Source: Bradyrhizobium sp. 4 | GTDB taxonomy: Bacteria > Pseudomonadota > Alphaproteobacteria > Rhizobiales > Xanthobacteraceae | DNA: 64,000 nt | NCBI RefSeq assembly: GCF_023100905.1 | Contig: NZ_CP064686.1 | Location: 4,030,001-4,094,000 of the forward strand | Reading direction: 5' to 3' | Part shown: in pieces, positions 1 to 6,217 of the stretch | How positions within the stretch are numbered: the stretch's first letter is position 1 | How the letters are laid out: every line of letters begins with the position of its first letter | The notes under the pieces: generated by a model | What the model was told of the DNA's origin: nothing | Databases searched by the model: none | What the model saw: the letters and a program-made list of their open reading frames with translations, nothing else | Program-made: the position numbers and the translations under genes

Positions 1-2
1 AC

Positions 3-209
3 GGTTTGCGACCTGGAAAAAACGATGCCGGCCCCTTTGATTCGGCCGTCGAATACGTCACGGCCCTTGAGGAAGAGGTCAAGGAAAGCCCCAAGGCCTT
101 CTACGGCAACGCCAACCTGCCGGCGGACGGCCATGAACGCGTTGCCTCTGCGCTGCGCGCTGCCAGCTCGTTGAAGCTGCGCCTTGAAGCTCTCGTGCGG
201 GGTAAGTGA
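3..209 (+). CDS. Phage-type hypothetical protein, probably the C-terminal end of a longer gene
   Basis: The reading frame is open back to the left edge of the window, so the TTG at position 6 may be internal and the gene may begin outside. About 67 residues are visible. They are largely helical and charged, with no motif I recognise. The stop at 207-209 lies one base before the next gene's ATG at 211, as expected in a co-transcribed phage late operon. Function unknown. Confidence 0.45.
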   Translation, partial: GLRPGKNDAGPFDSAVEYVTALEEEVKESPKAFYGNANLPADGHERVASALRAASSLKLRLEALVRGK

Positions 210-210
210 C

Positions 211-762
211 ATGACCGCAGCAGAAACCAACTTCCGGGCTGAGCAGAACGCGTCGGCAAAAGAACGGCTCCACGCCGATATTGCAGCGCTGAAAGCAGGA
301 GACAAGCCGGCGGCCCTTAAGAAGCCGCTCGCCGATCCCAAGCGCTTCCTCGGTGCCTCATTCGCTCGCAACGAGTGGAGCTATACGATGCGCCCTGAGG
401 AGACAATTGCGGACGTGAAATCCGAGGGTTTCTTCAAGCAGATCGCAGCCAAGTTCACCATGGGCGATCTCATCGAGGTCCGCTCGGCTGATCTCACCTT
501 CTGGTCGCTCCTGATGGTGGTCGCTTCCGATCACATCGCCGCGCATGTCGAGTTGCGGACCCTGATCGAAACCGAGATGGAGGCCGCGGAGCGCAAGGAC
601 TTCGAGGCGGACGGCTACAAGGTCGAGGACACGGGTGACGTGCTGCGGCGATTGGCTGTGGTGCGGAAGGCTGATGGTAAGCTGATGCGTGACGGCTTCA
701 AGACCAAGCCTGAGGCTGCGCACTACATCACCACTGAGCTGATGTCGAGGCCGGTTTCCTGA
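211..762 (+). CDS. Phage-associated hypothetical protein
   Basis: A 183-residue soluble protein. I chose the ATG at 211 over the TTG at 184, because 184 would overlap the preceding gene and a G-rich stretch (ggggtaag) precedes 211. The N-terminal 50 residues are charged. The centre (EWSYTMRPEETIADV, then GDLIEVRSADLTFW) resembles small phage proteins found between head or neck and tail genes that combine a short alpha/beta region with a 'GD-IEVR' strand. Its stop overlaps the tail fibre ATG (TGATG-type junction at 760-764), indicating translational coupling. Function unknown. Confidence 0.65.
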   Translation: MTAAETNFRAEQNASAKERLHADIAALKAGDKPAALKKPLADPKRFLGASFARNEWSYTMRPEETIADVKSEGFFKQIAAKFTMGDLIEVRSADLTFWSLLMVVASDHIAAHVELRTLIETEMEAAERKDFEADGYKVEDTGDVLRRLAVVRKADGKLMRDGFKTKPEAAHYITTELMSRPVS

Positions 763-2372
763 TGGCGATTATCGATCGGATGGGGCGCGTTGTCGGTTCG
801 GTGCTCCCTAACGCCGGAGAAACGAACCCTCAAGCAGCCTTTGCAATCAAGACGCCTGTGCGCGTCTGCACGAGCGCGAACATTGTACTCAACGGCTTGC
901 TCACGATCGACGGTGTGACCGTCGCCGCTGGCGACCGGGTGCTAGTCCGCAACCAATCGGACTCGACGCAGAACGGCATTTACGCGGTCAGTTCTGGTAA
1001 CTGGACTCGCACCACCGACTTTGACGACCTCGGTGAGATGGTAAAGGGGACGCAAGTCTACATCAACGAAGGCACCGCCAACGGCGCCAAGACCTCGTAT
1101 GTCACGGCTAGCGATCCGATCACGCCGGACACTACGTCTTTGACGTTTGCGCCGCCGACCGCGGGAATCATCGCGTCTAACGGCCTCACGCTGACGGGTA
1201 ATACACTGACCGCTCATCTCGGCGCGGGACTTGATTTCTCTGCCGGCGCGATAGAGGTCGATATCGGCGCGGGCCTTGAAATCGTGGGTGGACAGGTAAA
1301 GGTCATTGATCCAATCCTTGCTCTTGCCACAGGTGCAAATTTCGACACGCGCACCACGGCGATTGCGGCCACGATTCCTTCCCCCGTGAACTACATCACC
1401 ACGGCCGGCTACACCACGATTGGCGATGGCGGCGGCAGCATAGCCACCAATGCCGTCTACAAGCGAGTTGGCGGCCTTCCCGCTCATTCCGGCTACATTC
1501 ATTCGGCAGATGGAGCCTATTGGGAGCTAACCGGATCGTGGGTCAGCGTCATGCAGTTCGGCGCGGTGCCGGTTGTGTCGTCCCTCGATACGGATCCAGA
1601 CGCCGCTGCGGCCATCAATCTTTGCATGGCCTACTGCAATCTGAAGCACAGCAATATGCTGATCCCATCAGGTCAATGGGCTCTCGACAATACAATTACG
1701 GAGCCCACCTTCATTATCCAGATTAGCGGCGCTCAGGGTGGCGGCCAGCCCACGATTATCTACAAACGCTTCTTTGATCCCGACACGTTTCGAGGCGTTT
1801 TTGCGCTGGGCGCCTGGGGCGCCACTATCACGGACCTTCAGTTCGCCGCTAAATCTGGCACGTTCGGTGGATCTGCGATTTCGGCCATCTTGCCTGGCAA
1901 CGCCGCCAACATTGGAATTTTGCGCCTACAAAATATCTATGTGTCCGGCGGCAACGGATACAACATTGACTTCTACATCGATGGCACAGCAAACACCAAC
2001 GCGGCTGGAGCAAGCTACCGCAGCGTGTTCATGACCAACTGCCACTTCTTCGGAAGCGCTGTTACTCCGGTCTATCTGGTTGGCGTGCAGCATGTGTTTG
2101 CAACTGGCTTCTTCATCGCGACCACGGGCGGGAGTGTTTCGTCTGGCTACGTGATGATCCTCGACGGGACCACGGCAGCATACAGCGATGACATCCATTT
2201 CCATGCCGGACTGATCTCCGGTAGCGTCAACGTCAACAATCTTCATCGTTCAACTATCATGGCGACCATCGACAACAACGTTATTGTCGCGGCCAATTCC
2301 GACAAGGTGACATTCCTCGACGTGTGGGGGACGCCTACTCTGAGTGGCACGAATTGCAGAGTGCTGACTTGA
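762..2372 (+). CDS. Phage tail fibre / tailspike-like protein
   Basis: A 536-residue protein. Residues about 25-130 carry the domain often found at the N-terminal part of phage tail fibres: a 'TIDGVTVAAGDRVLVRNQ' stretch, then 'QNGIYAV' and a 'WTRTTDFDD' segment. A short repeat follows (GAGLDFSAGAIEV, then GAGLEIVGGQVKV), typical of collagen-like or beta-prism fibre shafts. The C-terminal half, from about residue 200, is rich in G, N, T and S with short strands, consistent with a pectate-lyase-like beta-helix that binds or cuts host surface glycan. It overlaps the genes on both sides by a few bases. Fibre is a firm call by domain; glycan-degrading activity is inference. Confidence 0.8.
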   Translation: MAIIDRMGRVVGSVLPNAGETNPQAAFAIKTPVRVCTSANIVLNGLLTIDGVTVAAGDRVLVRNQSDSTQNGIYAVSSGNWTRTTDFDDLGEMVKGTQVYINEGTANGAKTSYVTASDPITPDTTSLTFAPPTAGIIASNGLTLTGNTLTAHLGAGLDFSAGAIEVDIGAGLEIVGGQVKVIDPILALATGANFDTRTTAIAATIPSPVNYITTAGYTTIGDGGGSIATNAVYKRVGGLPAHSGYIHSADGAYWELTGSWVSVMQFGAVPVVSSLDTDPDAAAAINLCMAYCNLKHSNMLIPSGQWALDNTITEPTFIIQISGAQGGGQPTIIYKRFFDPDTFRGVFALGAWGATITDLQFAAKSGTFGGSAISAILPGNAANIGILRLQNIYVSGGNGYNIDFYIDGTANTNAAGASYRSVFMTNCHFFGSAVTPVYLVGVQHVFATGFFIATTGGSVSSGYVMILDGTTAAYSDDIHFHAGLISGSVNVNNLHRSTIMATIDNNVIVAANSDKVTFLDVWGTPTLSGTNCRVLT

Positions 2373-2548
2373 GCGACGTGGCCGTCGCGAGGTGCCTCGA
2401 CCGCCTGGGCAGTCCTACCATCGTGGATGACTACTGGCTTCGTTTGCAGCTTGAGCACCTGTGGAATGCCGACAGGTGCCCGGCGCTGAGCCGTGAGCGG
2501 CGGGTGGAGATGATCAGGGAGTTGGGGTGGATGCTGGAGAACGTGTAG
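2369..2548 (+). CDS. Small phage hypothetical protein
   Basis: About 59 residues if started at the TTG at 2369, whose last two bases form part of the tail fibre stop codon (TTGA overlap). A GTG at 2378 is another possible start, and the open frame reaches back to a GTG at 2324. The sequence is mostly helical, with several W and R residues (DDYWLRLQLEHLW, RELGWMLENV). It is reminiscent of small tail-fibre assembly or accessory proteins but matches no family I can name. The stop overlaps the next gene's GTG (TAGTG). Confidence 0.55.
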   Translation: MSDVAVARCLDRLGSPTIVDDYWLRLQLEHLWNADRCPALSRERRVEMIRELGWMLENV

Positions 2549-3015
2549 TGACCGAGGCCTGGGAGCCGCTTGAGCGTATAGAGGCGCCGCCTCTTGCTGA
2601 GGCTGATGTCGCACTTTTGATGCGAGAGCACCGCTGCTCGCGTGAGGAGGCGATCAAAGTGCTCACGGCCAACATGGGTGTGGCCGAGTATTGGCAAAAC
2701 TCCGCCTTCGTGGTCGTCAAATATCGCCTTGGTAGCGGCTGGTTTCGACTTCGGATCGAAGGCCGCGACGGTCAGCCGGTCCATAGGGACTGGCGGCTGT
2801 TTCAGCAGGTGAAGAACCAGCTTCTCGGGCCTGAGTGCGAGGCGCTGGAGTTATACCCGGCGGACTCCCGCAAGGTGGACGAAGCCAACCTGTACCACAT
2901 TTACGGCGTCGCAGATCCGAAGGTCAGGTTCAGCTTCGGCATGACGCCGACCGATATCGGCGGGAGGGCTATCGACGTCTCAAAAGGTCGATCGAAGCCG
3001 GCGAGCTACAAGTGA
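2548..3015 (+). CDS. Phage protein resembling the DUF7694 family
   Basis: A 155-residue protein beginning at GTG 2548, which shares a base with the preceding stop; an in-frame GTG at 2527 would extend it by 7 residues. The segment 'RDWRLFQQVKNQLLGPECEA' followed by 'LELYPADSR' and 'ANLYHIYG' is the hallmark of a small domain common in prophages of many proteobacteria, which I recall as DUF7694. The N-terminal 50 residues (LMREHRCSREEAIKVL) look like a short helical bundle. Its biochemical role is not known. It lies last or next to last in the tail operon. Confidence 0.7.
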   Translation: MTEAWEPLERIEAPPLAEADVALLMREHRCSREEAIKVLTANMGVAEYWQNSAFVVVKYRLGSGWFRLRIEGRDGQPVHRDWRLFQQVKNQLLGPECEALELYPADSRKVDEANLYHIYGVADPKVRFSFGMTPTDIGGRAIDVSKGRSKPASYK

Positions 3016-3022
3016 GGTGCAA

Positions 3023-3232
3023 ATGGGGAAGCTTCTTACGGCCGAGCAACACGCGGAGTTGGATCTGATAGCGCAGTGCCGATTTGGGTGTGCAGGAGAG
3101 CTAATGTGTCCCGGCTCAATCGCAGGCCGAGATCTATTGAACCGTTTGTATCAATCAGGACAATTGCCGACTGACGATCCTCAGACAGCGTTACGTCTGT
3201 TCCGACGACTTCGAAGTCTTGGCGCGGCTTGA
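3023..3232 (+). CDS. Small hypothetical protein on the plus strand (conflicts with the minus-strand ORF 3036-3236)
   Basis: A 69-residue frame starting at ATG 3023, preceded by GAGG at 3014-3017 and only 7 bases after the previous stop, so it fits the phage operon. The protein has a helical N-terminus (LTAEQHAELDL), three cysteines in the middle and an arginine-rich end (LFRRLRSL). No family is recognised. An equally long and equally plausible frame lies on the other strand, and both are unlikely to be genes. The Shine-Dalgarno and spacing favour this one slightly. Confidence 0.4.
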   Translation: MGKLLTAEQHAELDLIAQCRFGCAGELMCPGSIAGRDLLNRLYQSGQLPTDDPQTALRLFRRLRSLGAA

Positions 3233-3236
3233 TCAT
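3036..3236 (-). CDS. Small hypothetical protein on the minus strand (conflicts with the plus-strand ORF 3023-3232)
   Basis: A 66-residue frame starting at the ATG at 3236 (a TTG at 3245 is also in frame). It lies 22 bases downstream of the DUF6680-like gene on the same strand, so it could be a second gene of that unit. The predicted fold is strand-strand-strand-helix (VTLSEDRQSAIVLIDTN, then LGLRLSRDTLALLHTQI), a pattern common in small phage and rhizobial proteins. There is no clear Shine-Dalgarno. Whether this or the opposing frame is real cannot be settled by eye. Confidence 0.4.
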   Translation of the reverse strand: MIKPRQDFEVVGTDVTLSEDRQSAIVLIDTNGSIDLGLRLSRDTLALLHTQIGTALSDPTPRVARP

Positions 3237-3258
3237 GGTCAGCAACCCGCTGGGTTCG

Positions 3259-3879
3259 TTAATTTAAGTTGCGCTTCTCGTTTGCATTGGAGAACACGAC
3301 CCTCAGGGCTCCTGTCTCATCGTAAGCGTCATGAAATTTCTTCAACAGTGCGAGTTGCATTTCGCTGGGCCCCGGCCCCGCATTTTCGATCTTCAGCGGA
3401 CTGGAGCCGTCAAGAAGTCTCTGAGCCCCTGTAAGCACTGCGAGTTGTGCTTGCTCAACATCGAAGCGGCCCTTCGGATAATAGATGCCGCGCCGTATCT
3501 CTTCCTCGGAAAATGATCGACCGAGCGCCTTGCTCATTTCTTCGAGTAGCTTGACTAGACGATCGTTGCAACGAGCTATCCATGCGGCAACGAGCGGCTG
3601 CGGCGCACCATCCTGCTCAGGATGGTCCAACTCTCCAAATAACGCGCGCCATGCGTCTCTCACCGGCTTGTCGGCCTTTTCGTGGAACTCCAAGTCGATT
3701 TGGTTCAAGGCTTGAACATAGTAGTCTGACAGGCGGGTGGCTCGATTTGTCATAAGAGCCTCGAAGATGCGCTCTCTCCGCCGCTTCTTTTCCGCTGAAC
3801 GCTCTAACATTTTTTGAGCTTGGATCGCGAGTATCGGTCCGAGAATTGTGGCAAAAACAACAGCCCAATCAATATTCAT
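3259..3879 (-). CDS. Membrane-anchored protein resembling the DUF6680 family
   Basis: A 206-residue protein started at ATG 3879, which has GGAGG eight bases upstream; the open frame extends to 3975 but that part looks non-coding. Residues 3-22 form one transmembrane helix (VVFATILGPILAIQAQ), followed by a basic stretch (KKRRRER) facing the cytoplasm. A helical domain then contains the 'ALMTNRATRLSDYYVQALN' and 'VRDAWRALFGEL' segments that I associate with DUF6680. Function unknown. It is transcribed against the phage late genes, which suggests an accessory (moron) gene expressed from the lysogen. Confidence 0.65.
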   Translation of the reverse strand: MNIDWAVVFATILGPILAIQAQKMLERSAEKKRRRERIFEALMTNRATRLSDYYVQALNQIDLEFHEKADKPVRDAWRALFGELDHPEQDGAPQPLVAAWIARCNDRLVKLLEEMSKALGRSFSEEEIRRGIYYPKGRFDVEQAQLAVLTGAQRLLDGSSPLKIENAGPGPSEMQLALLKKFHDAYDETGALRVVFSNANEKRNLN

Positions 3880-4257
3880 TTGCAATTCCTCCCCGCATCC
3901 ATCCAATCGCAACCATCGGTGGAGAGCAATGGCAGACGCGCCGAAGCGCCCCGAAAGGGGTGGATTTTTAACCAAATCAGTGATGGACTGTCCGTGGGCT
4001 TGATAACCCGGACGAAGCTATAGACCGCATTCCCTGGCAGGAATTGCCCGTTCGCCTGGCAGCGAAGGGGCGGCGGTTTGAATTAGGTGGCGCATTGGCG
4101 TGCGTCCCAACCTGGCCATTATGGCCGGGAGGGCCGCGCCATGTCCAGAGGGGAAACCCTTAAAAGCGCCGCCGCCTGTCGCTTCGCAGGTTATCAACTC
4201 CCGGCTGCCGGTCTGACACCGGCGACGGCCTTGATAAGCCGACGACGGGGTACCCCC
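3880..4257. other. Stretch between divergent genes with no recognised feature
   Basis: About 380 bases between the minus-strand DUF6680-like gene and the plus-strand gene at 4258. It must carry the promoters of both. I see no tRNA, no strong hairpin and no convincing reading frame. An open frame from 4087 joins the downstream gene but has no ribosome-binding site and poor protein character. Confidence 0.4.
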
Positions 4258-4965
4258 ATGACGAAGCAAAGCATCAGCGCCCCAGGCGCCGATCGATTCT
4301 CCTCACCTCCATTGATTCTAACCAGTCCGCCTGCCGCATGTCAGTCCAGACCTGTGGATGGCGAACCTTCCCATGCCCCAGCGATTCAATCGAACGGGGC
4401 ACAGATCAGCAGGAGAACCCTCATGAACGTTTTCGTTGCTACGCTCGCAGGTGCCGCCATTCCCGCCCGCTCTGAGGCACTCCCAGCGCCCAACGTGAGG
4501 GAGGGGTCTCTCTCCTCCTTGGATGATCCGGACGCATCGCTCACTGAGCTCGGGAGGGAATATGAGAGTCTTCTCAGACAAGAAGTGCCCCTGCGTCGCA
4601 AGAGCCACCGCCTCTACGTGGCGACCGAGACGCGGCGGCGCGAGATATTGGGGTTAGAGCCCTCAGATGAAACAGAGCAACAGCGCACGCTGACCCAAAT
4701 CGAATTTCGCAAGTGGAATGACGCTTGGAATACGGCGGGTGACGAGACGGGCTACCGGAAGGCTTGGGAAGCTTGGTGTCAGGCATGCAAGCGCACCAGG
4801 AAGGTCGGGCGCAAGATCCTCCGCATCAAGGCGCAAACACTTCCTGGCCTCCTTATAAGAAGCAGGGTCATCACGACCAACGGCGAACTGCTTTGCAAAG
4901 GCGAGCCAATCGACGAGCTGGGTCGCGAGATTCGCGCCTTCACTCTGGCTTACCAAGCCGCCTGA
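4258..4965 (+). CDS. Hypothetical protein with a twin-arginine-like leader
   Basis: A 235-residue protein if started at ATG 4258; ATG 4423 is an alternative that would drop the leader. Residues about 48-70 read SRRTLMN followed by a hydrophobic, alanine-rich stretch and AIPARS, resembling a Tat or Sec signal placed after a long N-terminal region. This layout recurs in small Bradyrhizobium proteins of unknown function. The remainder is helical and charged (TELGREYESLLRQE, WNDAWNTAGDETGYRKAWEAW). No enzymatic motif is visible. It converges with the gene at 4985, with a shared hairpin between them. Probably prophage cargo. Confidence 0.55.
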   Translation: MTKQSISAPGADRFSSPPLILTSPPAACQSRPVDGEPSHAPAIQSNGAQISRRTLMNVFVATLAGAAIPARSEALPAPNVREGSLSSLDDPDASLTELGREYESLLRQEVPLRRKSHRLYVATETRRREILGLEPSDETEQQRTLTQIEFRKWNDAWNTAGDETGYRKAWEAWCQACKRTRKVGRKILRIKAQTLPGLLIRSRVITTNGELLCKGEPIDELGREIRAFTLAYQAA

Positions 4966-4972
4966 TCGCGCG

Positions 4973-5000
4973 AGGCCCGCCGGTTCACGCTGGCGGGCCT
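4973..5000. terminator. Hairpin between convergent genes
   Basis: Perfect 9-bp stem AGGCCCGCC / GGCGGGCCT with a 10-base loop, just after the stop of the plus-strand gene ending at 4965. The stop codon of the minus-strand gene lies in the loop. There is no long T-run, so it may act as a weak bidirectional terminator. Confidence 0.55.
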
Positions 5001-5161
5001 TCGATCTCGCGGCGGTAGTTATCGGCCATCTCCAGGAGAGCGTCCCGAACGTCTGCGCGGTCCGTGGCCTCCGCCCCAGCGCGGCAGGCCTCCTCCATCT
5101 CGATCATTTCACGACGAGCCCGAGACGCCCTGCTCCACCACGTGAATGCGCGTCGCCACAT
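4985..5161 (-). CDS. Small hypothetical protein at the prophage end
   Basis: A 58-residue helical protein (ASRARREMIEMEEACRAGAEA, then VRDALLEMADNYRREIE). It is the C-terminal part of a longer open frame that runs back into the tRNA-Ser fragment; that upstream part is not protein-like. ATG 5161 is preferred because a G-rich stretch (GGGGA) lies about 8 bases upstream; ATG 5179 is also possible. The pattern resembles short rhizobial proteins of the 'LLEMADNYRRLA' type, whose role is unknown. It is the last gene before the chromosomal junction. Confidence 0.5.
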   Translation of the reverse strand: MWRRAFTWWSRASRARREMIEMEEACRAGAEATDRADVRDALLEMADNYRREIEGPPA

Positions 5162-5300
5162 GACATTGGTCCCCGCCATGCGTCGGGTGCGACCGGATGC
5201 TACCGGATTTGCTACCCAACAGGTTGGGACGACGTCAGATCGGCGGGGACGAATGGGCGCTGAGACTGAGGAAATGCCCAGTGTTTCAGCGCCAGCCGGG

Positions 5301-5320
5301 ATCAGCCAACACAGGCTGAT
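5301..5320. repeat. Inverted repeat beside the tRNA junction
   Basis: ATCAGCC and GGCTGAT form a perfect 7-bp inverted repeat around a 6-base loop, 16 bases inside the prophage from the point where the tRNA-Ser sequence stops. It may be an arm-type or accessory site of the attachment region, or only a small hairpin. Confidence 0.4.
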
Positions 5321-5335
5321 ACGGCAATTCCAGAA

Positions 5336-5374
5336 TTTCAAGACCGGTGCCTTAAACCACTCGGCCACCCTTCC
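5336..5374 (-). tRNA. tRNA-Ser(UGA), 5' half only, interrupted at the anticodon loop; probable att site
   Basis: Read on the minus strand from 5374, the sequence is a bacterial tRNA-Ser(UGA) 5' half: acceptor strand GGAAGGG, then TGGCCGAGTGG (D-arm region), AAGGCACCGG and the anticodon loop TCTTGAAA. The expected continuation (ACCGG, variable arm, T-arm, acceptor 3' strand) is absent and replaced by unrelated sequence from about 5335. The acceptor stem therefore cannot close and this copy cannot be a functional tRNA. The break in the anticodon loop is typical of a tyrosine-integrase crossover. The 3' half, or an intact copy rebuilt at the other prophage end, should lie to the left of the window. 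Confidence 0.8.
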
Positions 5375-5598
5375 AAGTCCGGAATGGCTGTCGCTTAACG
5401 CAGTCGACGGCGCATAGCAACGCGAAGTTGGCGCCCGCCCCTTTCCCCGGCATCGGATCTGTCAGGCGAGCGTCAGCCTGTTCCCTTACCCTATGCCCTC
5501 TCGGCAATCCCGGACACTGGCGACATCTCCCAGGGCGTCGCCGGTTGCGAGGCCCGGTTTGGAGTCGCTTCCGTTTCCGGGCCTCGTTTGCCAGCTGC

Positions 5599-5630
5599 AA
5601 AGAAAAGCGGCGCCCCCGAGGGAGCGCCGC
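5599..5630 (-). terminator. Intrinsic terminator of the secreted-protein gene at 5657-6031
   Basis: On the minus strand a GC-rich stem (GCGGCGCTCCC / GGGGGCGCCGC with a short loop, 5607-5630) is followed directly by TTTTCTTT (5606-5599). It lies 27 bases downstream of the stop codon. Confidence 0.8.
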
Positions 5631-5656
5631 GCAAGTCCGTTCATTGTTGCTTTAGC

Positions 5657-6031
5657 TCAGTAGCCGCAGGACGCGCAGCCCATCTGCACCGGAGCGTAAT
5701 AGGAATAGCCCGGCTGGACCATCTCGACGCGCTGGCGCGTGGCGTATTGCGGCGGGATGCGCTCGTACTGGACGCTCGGCGGCGCCACCATCACGGTCTG
5801 CGGCACCATCACGGTGCGGTACTGCGCCGGCGCGCGATGCGCGACGGTGGCGCCGGGCGACACCATTACGGTCTCGTCGACGGTGCGGTATTGCGGCTGC
5901 ACATATTGCTGCTGGTAGCAGGTCGTGCACGGCGGCGGCGTGTAGCAATTGTAACAGCCGGCGGAAGCAGCGCTCGTCATGGAAATCGCAGCGACGACCG
6001 TGGAGAAAACGACAGCAAGAGTGCGAGACAT
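5657..6031 (-). CDS. Small secreted cysteine- and proline/tyrosine-rich protein
   Basis: A 124-residue protein with a Sec signal peptide (hydrophobic core VVFSTVVAAISM, cleavage near ASA-GC at about residue 24). The mature part begins with four cysteines in a C-x2-C-x6-C-x2-C pattern (CYNC, CTTC) and carries repeats of the type QYRTV and VMVSPG / VMVPQTVMVAPP. It ends in a further CASC pair. Proteins of this composition are common in Bradyrhizobium, exported and unassigned. The paired cysteines suggest disulphide bonds or metal binding, which is inference. It has its own intrinsic terminator. Confidence 0.75.
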   Translation of the reverse strand: MSRTLAVVFSTVVAAISMTSAASAGCYNCYTPPPCTTCYQQQYVQPQYRTVDETVMVSPGATVAHRAPAQYRTVMVPQTVMVAPPSVQYERIPPQYATRQRVEMVQPGYSYYAPVQMGCASCGY

Positions 6032-6134
6032 TATTGTGGTGCCCCAGTTGCCCGAAATGGATTTGCGAAGGTCGCATCAGTATACGCGGCAAAACCTTGC
6101 CTTGCCGAAGTTCGTCGGGGCATCCTTAATGCAA

Positions 6135-6156
6135 ACGGCCGGCTTGCGCCGGCCGT
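6135..6156 (-). terminator. Hairpin downstream of ilvD
   Basis: Perfect 9-bp stem ACGGCCGGC / GCCGGCCGT with a 4-base loop, about 60 bases after the ilvD stop. The minus strand continues TTTGCATT, a short and imperfect T-run. Confidence 0.6.
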
Positions 6157-6217
6157 TCAGAACTTGTTGACCATGTGCGATGCGCGATGCTTGCGATCAC
6201 GCCGGCACGAGACGCTG

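Larger units (their letters stand above)
1..5335. mobile_element. Right-hand end of a prophage
   Basis: The segment holds a tail fibre or tailspike gene within a run of tightly packed, end-overlapping small genes, which is phage-like. Small genes of unknown function follow on both strands. It ends where a tRNA-Ser(UGA) gene is interrupted at the anticodon loop, a common site for phage integration. The left end, integrase and structural genes lie outside the window. Codon choice here includes more A/T-ending codons than the flanking chromosome. That it is a prophage and not a gene-transfer-agent remnant is inferred from the tRNA junction. Confidence 0.75.

Noticed and set aside
5162..5368. Protein frame starting MAEWFKAPVLKF that extends the small gene at 4985
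   Set aside because: The start of this frame is translated tRNA-Ser sequence, a well-known false ORF; the tRNA reading explains it.
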